In this document: positions 14,091 through 22,920 of the stretch, one piece after another
How positions within the stretch are numbered: the stretch's first letter is position 1
Layout of the letters: the number at the start of each line of letters is the position of its first letter
NCBI GenBank assembly: GCA_036653755.1
Contig: JAVVTJ010000013.1
Coordinates: forward strand, 1-25,532
DNA: 25,532 nt
Reading direction: 5' to 3'
From: RGIG5057 sp036653755
GTDB lineage: Bacteria > Bacillota > Clostridia > TANB77 > CAG-465
The notes under the pieces: model-generated
Told to the model about the DNA's origin: nothing
Seen by the model: the letters and a program-made list of their open reading frames with translations, nothing else
The model's database searches: none
Position numbers and translations under genes: made by a program

Positions 14091-15284
14091 ATGAAAAAAG
14101 TACTTTTTTTAATTCATACTTTAAATGGTGGTGGTGCTGAAAAAGTATTGGTAAACCTTATTACACATTTAGATAAAGAAAAATATGATATAACAGTAAT
14201 GACAATTGTAAATGAGGGAATATATATAGATAAAATTTTAGATATACCTGGTGTTAAATATAAATATATATTCAATACATTTTTTGATAAATTTAGAAAA
14301 GATAAAGAATACAAATATAATAAGTATTATATAAAATTAATGAATATAATATGGACTATATATAAATTTATAATCAAATATTTTAAGATTTCTAAAATAG
14401 TAATAACGGAAAAGTATGATATTGAAGTAGCATTTTTAGAAGGAATGTGTGCTAAAATAATTGCTAATTCAAATAATAAAGAAGCTAAAAAAATTGCATG
14501 GATACATACAGATTTAAATAAACTTACAAAATCTTCTTTAACTTTTAAAAATAAACAAGAAGAAATTGAATGTTATAAAAAATTTGATAAAATTATATGC
14601 GTTTCAAAAGGTGTTAGAAAACAATTTGCTAAAAAAATGGGATTTTCTGATAAAGTTATTGTAAAATTAAATGCAATTAACTCGGAAGAAATATTAAAAC
14701 TTTCAAGAGAAAAAGTTACAGATATAAAAAAGCCAGAAGGCTTTTTAATTGTAAGTGTAGGAAGATTAATACCAGAAAAGGGTTATGATAGATTACTTAG
14801 CATTCACAAAAGATTAATTGAAGAAGGTATAAAACATACATTATGGATTATTGGAGACGGTAATGATAAAGAAATATTGCAAAAATATATTATAGATAAT
14901 AATTTGCAAAAAACGGCTAAATTACTTGGCTTTAAAGATAATCCATATAGTTATATAAAACTTAGTGATTTATTTGTATGTTCTTCACGAGTAGAAGGAT
15001 TAAGCACAGTTTTATGTGAAGCTATGATACTTTCAAAACCAATTGTTACAACAAGATGTCCAGGTGTTTCTGAACTTTTAGGAAATACAAATAAATATGC
15101 TTTTATAACAAAAAATGAAGAAGAAGATTTATATTTTGGACTAAAACTTGTTTTAACAGATAAAGAAATATATAATAAATATGTTAAAAGGGCAAAAGAA
15201 AAAAGTAGTAGTTTTGTTTTAGAAGAAAGTGTTAAAGAAATAGAACAAGTACTTGATTTAATAAGTGGTGATATAGATGAATAA
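14091..15284 (+). CDS. Family 4 glycosyltransferase
   Basis: 397 aa from ATG at 14091 (MKKVLFLIHTLNGGGAEKVL). A second ATG six bases upstream lies only 3 nt from the GGAGC ribosome site, so the later one is preferred. It has the GT-B fold: N-terminal GGGAEKVLVNL loop, middle SVGRLIPEKGYDRLLSIH, and the retaining-enzyme EX7E region SRVEGLSTVLCEAMILSKPIVTT. Enzymes of this type transfer hexoses from nucleotide sugars during capsule or wall polysaccharide assembly at the cytosolic membrane face. Its last 8 nt overlap the phosphoesterase-like gene. Confidence 0.9.
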   Translation: MKKVLFLIHTLNGGGAEKVLVNLITHLDKEKYDITVMTIVNEGIYIDKILDIPGVKYKYIFNTFFDKFRKDKEYKYNKYYIKLMNIIWTIYKFIIKYFKISKIVITEKYDIEVAFLEGMCAKIIANSNNKEAKKIAWIHTDLNKLTKSSLTFKNKQEEIECYKKFDKIICVSKGVRKQFAKKMGFSDKVIVKLNAINSEEILKLSREKVTDIKKPEGFLIVSVGRLIPEKGYDRLLSIHKRLIEEGIKHTLWIIGDGNDKEILQKYIIDNNLQKTAKLLGFKDNPYSYIKLSDLFVCSSRVEGLSTVLCEAMILSKPIVTTRCPGVSELLGNTNKYAFITKNEEEDLYFGLKLVLTDKEIYNKYVKRAKEKSSSFVLEESVKEIEQVLDLISGDIDE

Positions 15285-16002
15285 AATAGCGTTTATAGCA
15301 GATATACATTCTAATATAACAGCTTTAAATGCTGTACTTAAAGATATAAAAGATAGAAATGTAAATAAAATTATATGTTTAGGTGATATGATAGGAAAAG
15401 GTCCTAGCCCTGATTTAGTTATAGATACAATTAAAAAAGAATGTTTTGATGTAATAATAGGTAATTTAGAAATATCTATAATTGATGTAGAAACTAAGGA
15501 ACATGGAATATGGAATAGAAATAAATTAGGTAATGAAAGAATAAAATATATAAAATCATTAAATTATAAAAATAATATAAAAATTGCTGGAAAAAATGTT
15601 AGCTATTTTCATACAATTTCAAAAGATAATTATTTAACTGATGTAACAAGAGTTCAAAAAGATTCTTCAAAAGAAGATAAACTTAAATTATTTGAAGTAA
15701 ATAAATTAAATAAATCAGATATAGTTGTGTATGCAGATATACATTATCAATATTCAGAAAATATTGGTAAAAAATTAATAATTAATACTGGAAGTGTAGG
15801 TAATAAGTTAACTGATAAAGTAGAAAACATATGTGCAGAATATGTTATTTTGTCAGAAAAAGAAGATAAATCATTAGATTTACAATTTATTAAAGTGCCA
15901 TATAGTAAAGAAAAAGAAATTGATATAGTAAATAATAGTGATATGCCTCATAAAGAAAAGTATATAACAGAAATATTAACAGGGAAATATGTTAATATAT
16001 AA
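15277..16002 (+). CDS. Calcineurin-like metallophosphoesterase, altered metal site
   Basis: 241 aa. The N-terminus has the family's first two blocks intact: IADIHSN (Asp8, His10) and LGDMIGKGPSP (Asp37). Later blocks differ: where GNHD/E is usual it reads GNLE, and where GHTH is usual it reads ADIH (VVYADIHYQY), although a central FHT is kept and NTGSVG is normal. The fold is therefore that of YfcE/MJ0936-type phosphodiesterases, but one His ligand is replaced by Asp. It overlaps the GT4 gene by 8 nt and ends the operon. Substrate unknown; it could be altered in metal preference or have reduced activity. Confidence 0.82.
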   Translation: MNKIAFIADIHSNITALNAVLKDIKDRNVNKIICLGDMIGKGPSPDLVIDTIKKECFDVIIGNLEISIIDVETKEHGIWNRNKLGNERIKYIKSLNYKNNIKIAGKNVSYFHTISKDNYLTDVTRVQKDSSKEDKLKLFEVNKLNKSDIVVYADIHYQYSENIGKKLIINTGSVGNKLTDKVENICAEYVILSEKEDKSLDLQFIKVPYSKEKEIDIVNNSDMPHKEKYITEILTGKYVNI

Positions 16003-16045
16003 AGCTTAAATAATACATAAAATTGTAGATATTTAAGCTTTTATT
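16002..16045 (+). terminator. Terminator after the glycosyltransferase operon
   Basis: 12-bp arms AAAGCTTAAATA and TATTTAAGCTTT around an AT-rich loop of about 16 nt, starting at the stop codon of the phosphoesterase-like gene and followed by TATTGT. Confidence 0.65.
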
Positions 16046-16097
16046 GTATTAATATAAATTTTAATTTATATTATATATAGAAAAAGTGTGCATTTTA

Positions 16098-16126
16098 TTG
16101 ACTTTTAAGCATATTTTTGGTATCAT
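16098..16126 (+). promoter_or_regulatory. Promoter of the small membrane protein-valS operon
   Basis: TTGACT (16098-16103), 17-bp spacer, TATCAT (16121-16126). No T-box between here and valS. Confidence 0.7.
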
Positions 16127-16151
16127 ATATTGTAGAAAAAGGAAGATTGTA

Positions 16152-16340
16152 ATGAAAAGTATAATAATATGTTTTGCATTAGTTATGTTACTTATAGCAG
16201 TCATATGTATATATGGTGCTAGAGGAATAGTCGGTAGTAAAGTAAGTATAGAAAAAAGAAATAGAGTAGTTTTAGGTTTAAAAGTATTTTGCTTTTTTAT
16301 TGTTGTAATTACTTTATTTGTTATATGTTATTTTAAATAG
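16152..16340 (+). CDS. Small two-helix membrane protein, unknown
   Basis: 62 aa from ATG at 16152 with GGAAG upstream; the upstream frame lacks a ribosome site and runs through the promoter. Two hydrophobic helices (about 3-23 and 42-61) flank a basic loop GARGIVGSKVSIEKRNRVVLG, so both ends probably face the same side. It is SecG-like in size and topology but lacks the SecG sequence pattern, and I do not assign it. It precedes valS by 11 nt in the same transcription unit. Confidence 0.65.
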   Translation: MKSIIICFALVMLLIAVICIYGARGIVGSKVSIEKRNRVVLGLKVFCFFIVVITLFVICYFK

Positions 16341-16351
16341 GAGAAAAAAAT

Positions 16352-18964
16352 ATGGAAAATAAATTTATGCCAAAAAATATAGAAGAAAAAATGTATAAAA
16401 ATTGGGAAGAAAAAGGATATTTTAAATGTAAAAAAGATACAAATAAAAAACCATTTGTAATTGTAATGCCACCACCTAATGTAACTGGAAAATTGCATAT
16501 GGGGCATGCATTAGATCAAACAATTCAAGATGTATTAATAAGATATAATAGATTAAATGGAATTCCTACTTTATGGATTCCTGGAACAGATCATGCAAGT
16601 ATTGCAACTGAGGCAAAAGTTGTTCAAAAATTGAAAAGCCAAGGTATAACAAAAGATATGATTGGTAGAGATAAATTTTTAGATGCAGCTTGGGATTGGA
16701 CAAAAGAATATGGCGGAGAAATTAAAAATCAAATTAGAAAATTAGGTTCATCTTGTGATTGGGATAAAGAAAGATTTACAATGGATGAAATGTGCACAGA
16801 AGCTGTATTAGAAGTTTTTGATAGATTAAATAAAAGTGGATATTTATATAGAGGAGAGCGTATTGTTAATTGGTGCCCACATTGTAAAACTTCAATATCT
16901 GAGACAGAAGTAGATTATGAAGAAGTAGATAGTAATTTATGGTATATTAAATATATGGTTGAAAATAGTAATGAATATATAACAGTTGCTACTACAAGAC
17001 CTGAAACAATACTTGGAGATACTGCGGTAGCTGTTAATCCAAAAGATGAAAGATATTTACATTTAGTTGGAAAAAATGTTATGCTTCCATTGTTAAATAA
17101 AAAAATACCAGTTGTTGCTGATGAATATGTAGAAATGGATTTTGGAACAGGTGCTGTTAAAATTACTCCTGCACATGATCCTAATGATTTTTTAGTTGGT
17201 CAAAGACATAATTTAGAAAGAATTAATATATTAAATGATGATGCAACTTTAAATGAAAAAACTGGAAAATATGAAGGTTTAACAAGAGAAGAAGCAAGAG
17301 TACAAATAGTAAAAGATTTAGGAGAAAGTTTAGTAAAAATTGAAAAATATACACATAATGTAGGTAGTTGTTATAGATGTCATACAACCATTGAACCATA
17401 TTTATCTATGCAATGGTTTGTTAAAATGAAAGAGCTTGCAAAACCTGCAATAGAAGCTGTTAAATCTGGTGATATTAAATTTGTTCCAAAAAGATTTGAA
17501 AAAACATATTTAAATTGGATGGAAAATATAGAGGATTGGTGCATTTCAAGACAACTTTGGTGGGGACATAGAATTCCTGCATATTATTGTGATAAATGTG
17601 ATAAAATAACTATATCTAAAACAAGTGTAGATAAATGTGAATGTGGTGGAAAATTAACGCAAGATGAAGATACATTAGATACTTGGTTTAGTTCAGCATT
17701 ATGGCCATTTTCTGTTTTAGGTTGGCCAAATAAGTCGGAAGATTTAGATTATTTTTATCCTACATCAACTCTTGTTACAGGATATGATATAATATCTTTT
17801 TGGGTAAGTAAAATGATATTTAGTGGTATTGAATATACTGGTAAAAAATCATTTGATTATGTATATATACATGGTATGGTACGTGATAGTTTGGGAAGAA
17901 AAATGTCAAAATCATTAGGTAATGGAATTGATCCTATAGAAGTGATGGAAAAGTATGGAACAGATGCTTTAAGATTTTCATTAATTCAAAATATAACACC
18001 TGGAAATGATATAAGATATATACCTGAAAAAGTAGAAAGTGCAAGAAATTTTGTTAATAAAATATGGAATGCTGCTAAGTTTGTAAATATGTATAAAATT
18101 GAAGGTATAAATAATTTAACGGATATAGATTTTAGATTAGAAGATAAGTGGATTATTACTAAATTAAATGAATTAATTAATAATGTAAAAGATAATACTG
18201 ATAAATTTGAAATAGGAATAGCTTTAAATAGTATATATACATTTATTTGGTCTGATTTTTGTGATTGGTATATTGAACTTTGTAAACCAAGGTTATATAA
18301 AAAAGAAGGATATGAATCTGCTGTATATACATTAAATTATGTATTTAAATCAGCAATTCAAATGTTACATCCATATATGCCATTTATAACAGAAGAAATA
18401 TATTTAAATTTAGAACATGAAGAAGAATCTATTATGATTTCAAAATATCCAGTTATAAAATATACATTTAATGATGAATATAAAATAGTGGAAGATATAA
18501 TGAAATATATAACTTTAATTAGAAATTATAGAAATGAAAATAATATACCAAATTCTAAAAAAGTAATTAGTAAAATACAAATAACTAAAAATATAGATAA
18601 AAGTATATTATTGCAAAGTGAAGAATATATTAAAAAATTAGCATATATTGATGATATTGAATATGTTATAAATAGTGATTTATATAAAGATTATACATTG
18701 TTTCATTTAGAATATTTTAATAGTTTTTTAGATTTTTCTACTACAATTGATAAAGATGAAGAAATATTAAAATTAAATAATGAAATGACAAATGTAATAA
18801 AAGAATTAAAACGTGCAGAAGGAATGTTATCAAACAAGTCATTCACTTTAAAAGCACCTGATAGTTTAATAAATAGTGAAAAAGAAAAAGTTATTAAGTA
18901 TACAGATATGTTAAATAAAATAAAAATAAGATTAGAAAGTGAAGTAAATAATGGAAAAAAATAA
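16352..18964 (+). CDS. valS: Valyl-tRNA synthetase
   Basis: 870 aa, normal length. It charges tRNA-Val and edits mischarged threonine. The class I motifs are KLHMGH near 47-52 and GRKMSKSLGN near 517-526; the editing domain TTRPETILGDTAVAVNP lies near 214-230. Zinc-type CPHC/CYRC and CDKC pairs are present. A C-terminal coiled coil (LNNEMTNVIKELKRAEGMLSNKSF) is the tRNA-contacting arm. GGAG lies 9 nt upstream of the ATG. The stop overlaps the next gene by 14 nt, so flippase expression is tied to valS translation. Confidence 0.97.
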   Translation: MENKFMPKNIEEKMYKNWEEKGYFKCKKDTNKKPFVIVMPPPNVTGKLHMGHALDQTIQDVLIRYNRLNGIPTLWIPGTDHASIATEAKVVQKLKSQGITKDMIGRDKFLDAAWDWTKEYGGEIKNQIRKLGSSCDWDKERFTMDEMCTEAVLEVFDRLNKSGYLYRGERIVNWCPHCKTSISETEVDYEEVDSNLWYIKYMVENSNEYITVATTRPETILGDTAVAVNPKDERYLHLVGKNVMLPLLNKKIPVVADEYVEMDFGTGAVKITPAHDPNDFLVGQRHNLERINILNDDATLNEKTGKYEGLTREEARVQIVKDLGESLVKIEKYTHNVGSCYRCHTTIEPYLSMQWFVKMKELAKPAIEAVKSGDIKFVPKRFEKTYLNWMENIEDWCISRQLWWGHRIPAYYCDKCDKITISKTSVDKCECGGKLTQDEDTLDTWFSSALWPFSVLGWPNKSEDLDYFYPTSTLVTGYDIISFWVSKMIFSGIEYTGKKSFDYVYIHGMVRDSLGRKMSKSLGNGIDPIEVMEKYGTDALRFSLIQNITPGNDIRYIPEKVESARNFVNKIWNAAKFVNMYKIEGINNLTDIDFRLEDKWIITKLNELINNVKDNTDKFEIGIALNSIYTFIWSDFCDWYIELCKPRLYKKEGYESAVYTLNYVFKSAIQMLHPYMPFITEEIYLNLEHEEESIMISKYPVIKYTFNDEYKIVEDIMKYITLIRNYRNENNIPNSKKVISKIQITKNIDKSILLQSEEYIKKLAYIDDIEYVINSDLYKDYTLFHLEYFNSFLDFSTTIDKDEEILKLNNEMTNVIKELKRAEGMLSNKSFTLKAPDSLINSEKEKVIKYTDMLNKIKIRLESEVNNGKK

Positions 18965-20015
18965 AAAAAATATTATTATAAATACATTAAGTATTATATT
19001 TATAATATGTGTATTTATAGGACTTATATGGTATATGTTAAAAGTTGATGGAATTGATAATATAATAAAAGTACTTCAAAATGTAGAATATTCTTGGCTT
19101 GGAGTAGGTTTATTACTTACTGTTATATATTGGATTTTAGAAGGAATGTGTTTTTATGTAATAACTAAAAAAATATATAAAAAACAAAGGTTTATAAGTA
19201 GTTTTAGATTAGCTATGATTGGTAGATTATTTAATAATATAACACCTTTTTCTTGTGGTGATCAACCAGCTCAACTTTTAGTAATGAAACAAGAAGGTAA
19301 AACTTTTAGTAATGGAGCAAGTATTTTACTTACTAGATTTATTGCATATCAAGCAGTTCTTGTTGTTTATACATTAATTATAATGATATTTAAATATTCA
19401 TATTTTAAAACATTAGTAAGTAATTTTGTATATTTAGCTATTATAGGTTTTGTTATAAACTTATTTGTTATATTGTTTTTAATAGCACTTGCAATTAATG
19501 AAAAAATGGTACTTAATATTGTTAACTTTTTTATCAAATTACTTGGAAAAATTAAAATAATTAAAAAAGTTGATGAAAAAATGAAAAAATTTCATAATAT
19601 AGTAGCAGATTTTCAAGAACAATTTAAAATAATGAAAAAAGAAAAAATGATGATATTTAAACTTTGTTTATATACATTGATAGAAATAACAGTACTTTAT
19701 TCAATAACATATGTTGTATATAGAGCTTTTGGACAAAATGCTGCTAGTTTTATACAAATATTTTCAGCACAAGCACTACTTGCACTTATTGTTGTATATA
19801 TGCCAACGCCAGGTGCAGGAGCTATAGCAGAAGGAAGTTTCTATATATTATTTAGTACGTTTTTTAAAGAAAATACAATATATATGGCAATATTATTTTG
19901 GAGAATGTTTACATTTTATTTACCAATATTAGTAGGTTCTATATTTCTAGTATATAAACCTAAAATTATACCAGAAGATGATATATCAGAGAAGATAGAA
20001 GAAAGTATAACTTAA
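18951..20015 (+). CDS. Flippase-like integral membrane protein (YbhN/LPG-synthase TM family)
   Basis: 354 aa with about eight hydrophobic segments. The block RLFNNITPFSCGDQPAQLLVMKQEG near residues 91-115 and the late PTPGAGAIAEGSFYILF segment are typical of the lysylphosphatidylglycerol-synthase transmembrane family (MprF flippase domain, YbhN, AglD). The soluble MprF synthase domain is missing, so only the membrane part is present. It overlaps the end of valS by 14 nt and is followed 37 nt later by a polyprenyl-phosphate sugar transferase, suggesting it moves or helps assemble a lipid-linked sugar. That role is inferred from its neighbours. Confidence 0.85.
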   Translation: MEKNKKNIIINTLSIIFIICVFIGLIWYMLKVDGIDNIIKVLQNVEYSWLGVGLLLTVIYWILEGMCFYVITKKIYKKQRFISSFRLAMIGRLFNNITPFSCGDQPAQLLVMKQEGKTFSNGASILLTRFIAYQAVLVVYTLIIMIFKYSYFKTLVSNFVYLAIIGFVINLFVILFLIALAINEKMVLNIVNFFIKLLGKIKIIKKVDEKMKKFHNIVADFQEQFKIMKKEKMMIFKLCLYTLIEITVLYSITYVVYRAFGQNAASFIQIFSAQALLALIVVYMPTPGAGAIAEGSFYILFSTFFKENTIYMAILFWRMFTFYLPILVGSIFLVYKPKIIPEDDISEKIEESIT

Positions 20016-20052
20016 AATTAAGTTATACTATTAGTTTTGGAGGATGGACAAG

Positions 20053-20982
20053 TTGAAAAAAATTGGTATAATTATTCCAACATATAACGAAGAAGAAAGT
20101 TTAGAATTATTAAATAAAAGATTATTTGATGTTTTAAATAATTGCAGTTTATATGATTTTAAAGTGTTATTTGTTAATGATGGTAGTAGTGATGAAAGTT
20201 TAAATATAATAAAAAAATTAAGAGTAAGTGAAAAAAGAATCGAATATATAAGTTTTAGTAGAAATTTTGGAAAAGAAATAGCTGTAACTGCGGGTCTTGA
20301 TAATTTAAAAGATTTAGATGCAGTAATTATTATAGACGCAGATCTTCAAGATCCACCAGAACTTATACCTAAATTATTACAAGGATTTGAAGAAGGATAC
20401 GAAGATGTGTATGCACAAAGAGAAAGCAGAAAAGGTGAAACTTTTTCTAAAAAATTAACTTCAAAGTTATATTATATTGTACTTCAAAAGTTAACAAAAG
20501 TACCTATCCAAAAAAACACAGGAGATTATAGATTACTTAGTAAAAAATGTGTTAATGCAATATGTGATTTAAGGGAAGTATCAAGATGTAATAAAAGTGC
20601 TTTTAGTTATGTTGGTTTTAAGAAAAAAGCTGTGCTATATAATAGAGATGAAAGAGTAGCAGGAAAAACTAAATGGAATTATGCTAAATTAATTGATTTA
20701 GCAATTGATGGAATTACATCACTTTCAGTATCTCCACTTAGAATAGCAACATATATAAATATACCAATGTGTATAGCAACTTTTATATATTTAATTACTT
20801 TATTATTAAATATAAATAACATTACATTAGATTGTGTTATAATATTATTAATATTATTTATTGCAATTATTCAGTTATTTGTATTAGGAATTATAGGGGA
20901 ATATTTAGGCAGAATATTTCTTGAAACTAAAAAAAGACCACTGTATTTTATAGAAGAATATAGCAAAGAAAGTAAGGATTAA
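20053..20982 (+). CDS. GtrB/DPM1-like polyprenyl-phosphate glycosyltransferase
   Basis: 309 aa from TTG at 20053. The ATG at 20044 directly abuts GGAGG and cannot be used, whereas the TTG lies 9 nt from it. The GT2 domain shows IIIPTYNEEESLELL, VNDGSSDES, FSRNFGKEIAVTAGLDN and IDADLQDPPELIPKLL (DxD), then GDYRLLSKKCVNAI. Two C-terminal membrane helices (about 235-255 and 265-290) follow, as in GtrB, CsbB and DPM1 relatives that load a sugar onto undecaprenyl phosphate. It stands between a flippase-like gene and a GT-C enzyme, the other two parts of a lipid-linked sugar system. Confidence 0.92.
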   Translation: MKKIGIIIPTYNEEESLELLNKRLFDVLNNCSLYDFKVLFVNDGSSDESLNIIKKLRVSEKRIEYISFSRNFGKEIAVTAGLDNLKDLDAVIIIDADLQDPPELIPKLLQGFEEGYEDVYAQRESRKGETFSKKLTSKLYYIVLQKLTKVPIQKNTGDYRLLSKKCVNAICDLREVSRCNKSAFSYVGFKKKAVLYNRDERVAGKTKWNYAKLIDLAIDGITSLSVSPLRIATYINIPMCIATFIYLITLLLNINNITLDCVIILLILFIAIIQLFVLGIIGEYLGRIFLETKKRPLYFIEEYSKESKD

Positions 20983-20985
20983 TAT

Positions 20986-22437
20986 ATGGATAAAGTATAC
21001 AAAAAAGTTAGTATAGCTATAATAATTATTGCAACTATTTTACAAGTTGTATGTATTTTTAATAATAATATTTGGTTTGATGAAAGTTATACAGTAGGCC
21101 TTGTTAATCATAATATAATTGATTTAATTAAAATTGCAATCGCAGATGTACATCCAGTGCTATATTATATATTATTAAGAATATTTTCTATCATATTTGG
21201 TAATAGTATAATAATTTTAAAATTATTTTCAATTATACCAATAGTTTTACTTGCTATTTTTGGATATAAAAGTATAGGTAAAGAATTTGGACATAAAATA
21301 GCCATGTTATTTATATTAATTTTAGAAACTTTGCCAATGACATTACATTATGCTGTACAAATAAGGATGCATTCACTTGCAATGTTATTTGTATCTATAT
21401 CAGCATTTTATGCATATAAAGCTTTAAAATACTTAAATTGGAAAGATTTTGTTATATTTTGTATATGTAGTATACTTAGTAGTTACACTCATCATTTTGG
21501 CTTTTTTGCTTGTTTAACAATTGATTTATTTATGTTAATATATATATTAATAAAAAATAAAGATTTACTTAAAAAATATGTTATATCAGTGATTACTCAG
21601 TTTATACTATTTATTCCTGGATTGTTGATATTTTTAAAACAAGCATTTAGTGTATCACATGGATTTTGGATTGAGGTAAAATATCCACAAATATTTTTTG
21701 AAATGATTGAATATTTATTTAAAGATAATATTCAATCAATAATTCCATTTGTATTTGGTTTAACCTTTGTTTTGTATGTTATATACAAATTAATAACATA
21801 TAAAGATAAAAAAGATTTAAGCTATAAATTATCAATAATTTCATTTGGTTTAATTACATTTGTAATAGTTGTATCACTTTGTATATCTAGTTATAGAGCT
21901 ATATTTATACCAAGGTATATGTTACCAATGTTAGGAATTATAGTATTTGGAGTTACTTGTTTAATAAGTTTAGAAAAAAATAAATATATTTTAAGTATAT
22001 TATTTACTATGATTGTTACTTTAAATATTTGGAATTATATAACTTTTTTTAATATAAATTATGATGTACAAAATCTTGAAATACAAAAATTAGAAGATGT
22101 TAGAAAAGATGATATTTTTGTATATAAAAATATTGGTGTTGGTGGAATAATAGATATTTATTATAACAATAATGCTCAGTATTTCTTTAATGAAAATGGT
22201 TGGAAAATACATACTGCATATAAAGCATTTGGCTCACAAATGAAAGTAGTAGATTCTATTGAACAAATAGTAGGCAGTAGAATATGGGTTATTGATTCTA
22301 ATTCAAATAGTATGTATGATGATATTAAAAAAAGAAATGATATGAAAGAAGTTATTACTAAAAAAGAAATATATCATCCATATAGCGGTAGTATATTTAT
22401 TGTTTCTTTATTTGAACAAAATATTAATTTAATATAA
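20986..22437 (+). CDS. GT-C (GT39-like) membrane glycosyltransferase
   Basis: 483 aa with about ten hydrophobic helices. The first extracytoplasmic loop holds WFDESYT (Asp-Glu, the catalytic acid pair of GT39/ArnT/PMT-type enzymes) and then DVHPVLYYILLRIF, matching the HPPLYY-type signature. The C-terminal 110 residues are a smaller soluble domain (RKDDIFVYKNIGVGG and onward) outside the membrane. Enzymes of this type take a sugar from a polyprenyl-phosphate carrier and add it to wall polymers, lipids or proteins outside the cell. It begins 4 nt after the GtrB-like gene. The acceptor is unknown. Confidence 0.85.
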   Translation: MDKVYKKVSIAIIIIATILQVVCIFNNNIWFDESYTVGLVNHNIIDLIKIAIADVHPVLYYILLRIFSIIFGNSIIILKLFSIIPIVLLAIFGYKSIGKEFGHKIAMLFILILETLPMTLHYAVQIRMHSLAMLFVSISAFYAYKALKYLNWKDFVIFCICSILSSYTHHFGFFACLTIDLFMLIYILIKNKDLLKKYVISVITQFILFIPGLLIFLKQAFSVSHGFWIEVKYPQIFFEMIEYLFKDNIQSIIPFVFGLTFVLYVIYKLITYKDKKDLSYKLSIISFGLITFVIVVSLCISSYRAIFIPRYMLPMLGIIVFGVTCLISLEKNKYILSILFTMIVTLNIWNYITFFNINYDVQNLEIQKLEDVRKDDIFVYKNIGVGGIIDIYYNNNAQYFFNENGWKIHTAYKAFGSQMKVVDSIEQIVGSRIWVIDSNSNSMYDDIKKRNDMKEVITKKEIYHPYSGSIFIVSLFEQNINLI

Positions 22438-22553
22438 ATAAGAATGTATTAAATAATAGTAAAGATTTATTATTAACAATAGAAATGAATTTTTCAATTG
22501 CGACAATATTGTGTAGTAATAAAGTTAGCAAATTATTTAGAAAAGGATTTTAT

Positions 22554-22580
22554 AAAAATAAAATACGGCATTTTATTTTT
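22554..22580 (+). terminator. Terminator of the valS-glycosylation operon
   Basis: Perfect 11-bp arms (AAAAATAAAAT and complement) around ACGGC, ending in T5. Confidence 0.7.
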
Positions 22581-22587
22581 ATAGATT

Positions 22588-22630
22588 AAAGCCTATAAGC
22601 TACTATTTGAGCAGTTTATAGGCTTTTTAT
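22588..22630 (+). terminator. Second terminator
   Basis: AAAGCCTATAA and TTATAGGCTTT flank a loop near 22599-22614, followed by TTTAT. It lies 8 nt after the preceding hairpin. Confidence 0.75.
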
Positions 22631-22737
22631 TGCTTTTAAAGTGTCAAACCAAGATTGTATATTATTTGTCAAGTTTTACGGTTAAAAGCACAAAACTTTT
22701 ATAAAATATAAAAAAATTAAATCTGTAATAAAAACAT

Positions 22738-22780
22738 CAAAAAGTCACATATATCAAAGTAAATTGATATATGTGACTTT
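22738..22780 (-). terminator. Displaced tRNA-operon terminator
   Basis: Long perfect hairpin with arms AAAAAGTCACATATATCAA and complement. On the minus strand it directly follows the displaced tRNA-Thr 3' end at 22781-22795, as the tRNA's terminator does at 24996-25033. Confidence 0.7.
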
Positions 22781-22795
22781 TTCCTGGAGCTGAAA
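22781..22795. repeat. Attachment-site direct repeat (far end of tRNA-Thr element)
   Basis: TTCCTGGAGCTGAAA, identical to 25035-25049, which is the last part of tRNA-Thr including its CCA. This is the footprint of integration into a tRNA 3' end. Confidence 0.85.
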
Positions 22796-22848
22796 TTCGG
22801 CTATTGAATATACTGAAAATATTCCTATAAATAAGCATTTTAGAATAA

Positions 22849-22920
22849 TTATTCCATAAGTGAGTGCAATTTTTTTTCCATCTGCTTAATTAAAGTACTT
22901 ATTATATCTTTATCAAGTAT
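22849..22920 (-). pseudogene. Repressor C-terminal tail fragment after the DinD gene
   Basis: In frame with and directly after the DinD stop TAA. It reads ILDKDIISTLIKQMEKK then LHSLME and TAA. It matches the tail fragments of the first island (DIIRTLIEQMK). Confidence 0.65.

Noticed and set aside
16152..16340. SecG as identity of the 62-aa membrane protein
   Set aside because: Size and topology fit but the SecG sequence pattern is absent, so it is left unnamed.
22487..22591. 34-codon frame starting MNFSIATILCSN after the GT-C gene
   Set aside because: No ribosome site, overlaps two terminator hairpins, not recognised.
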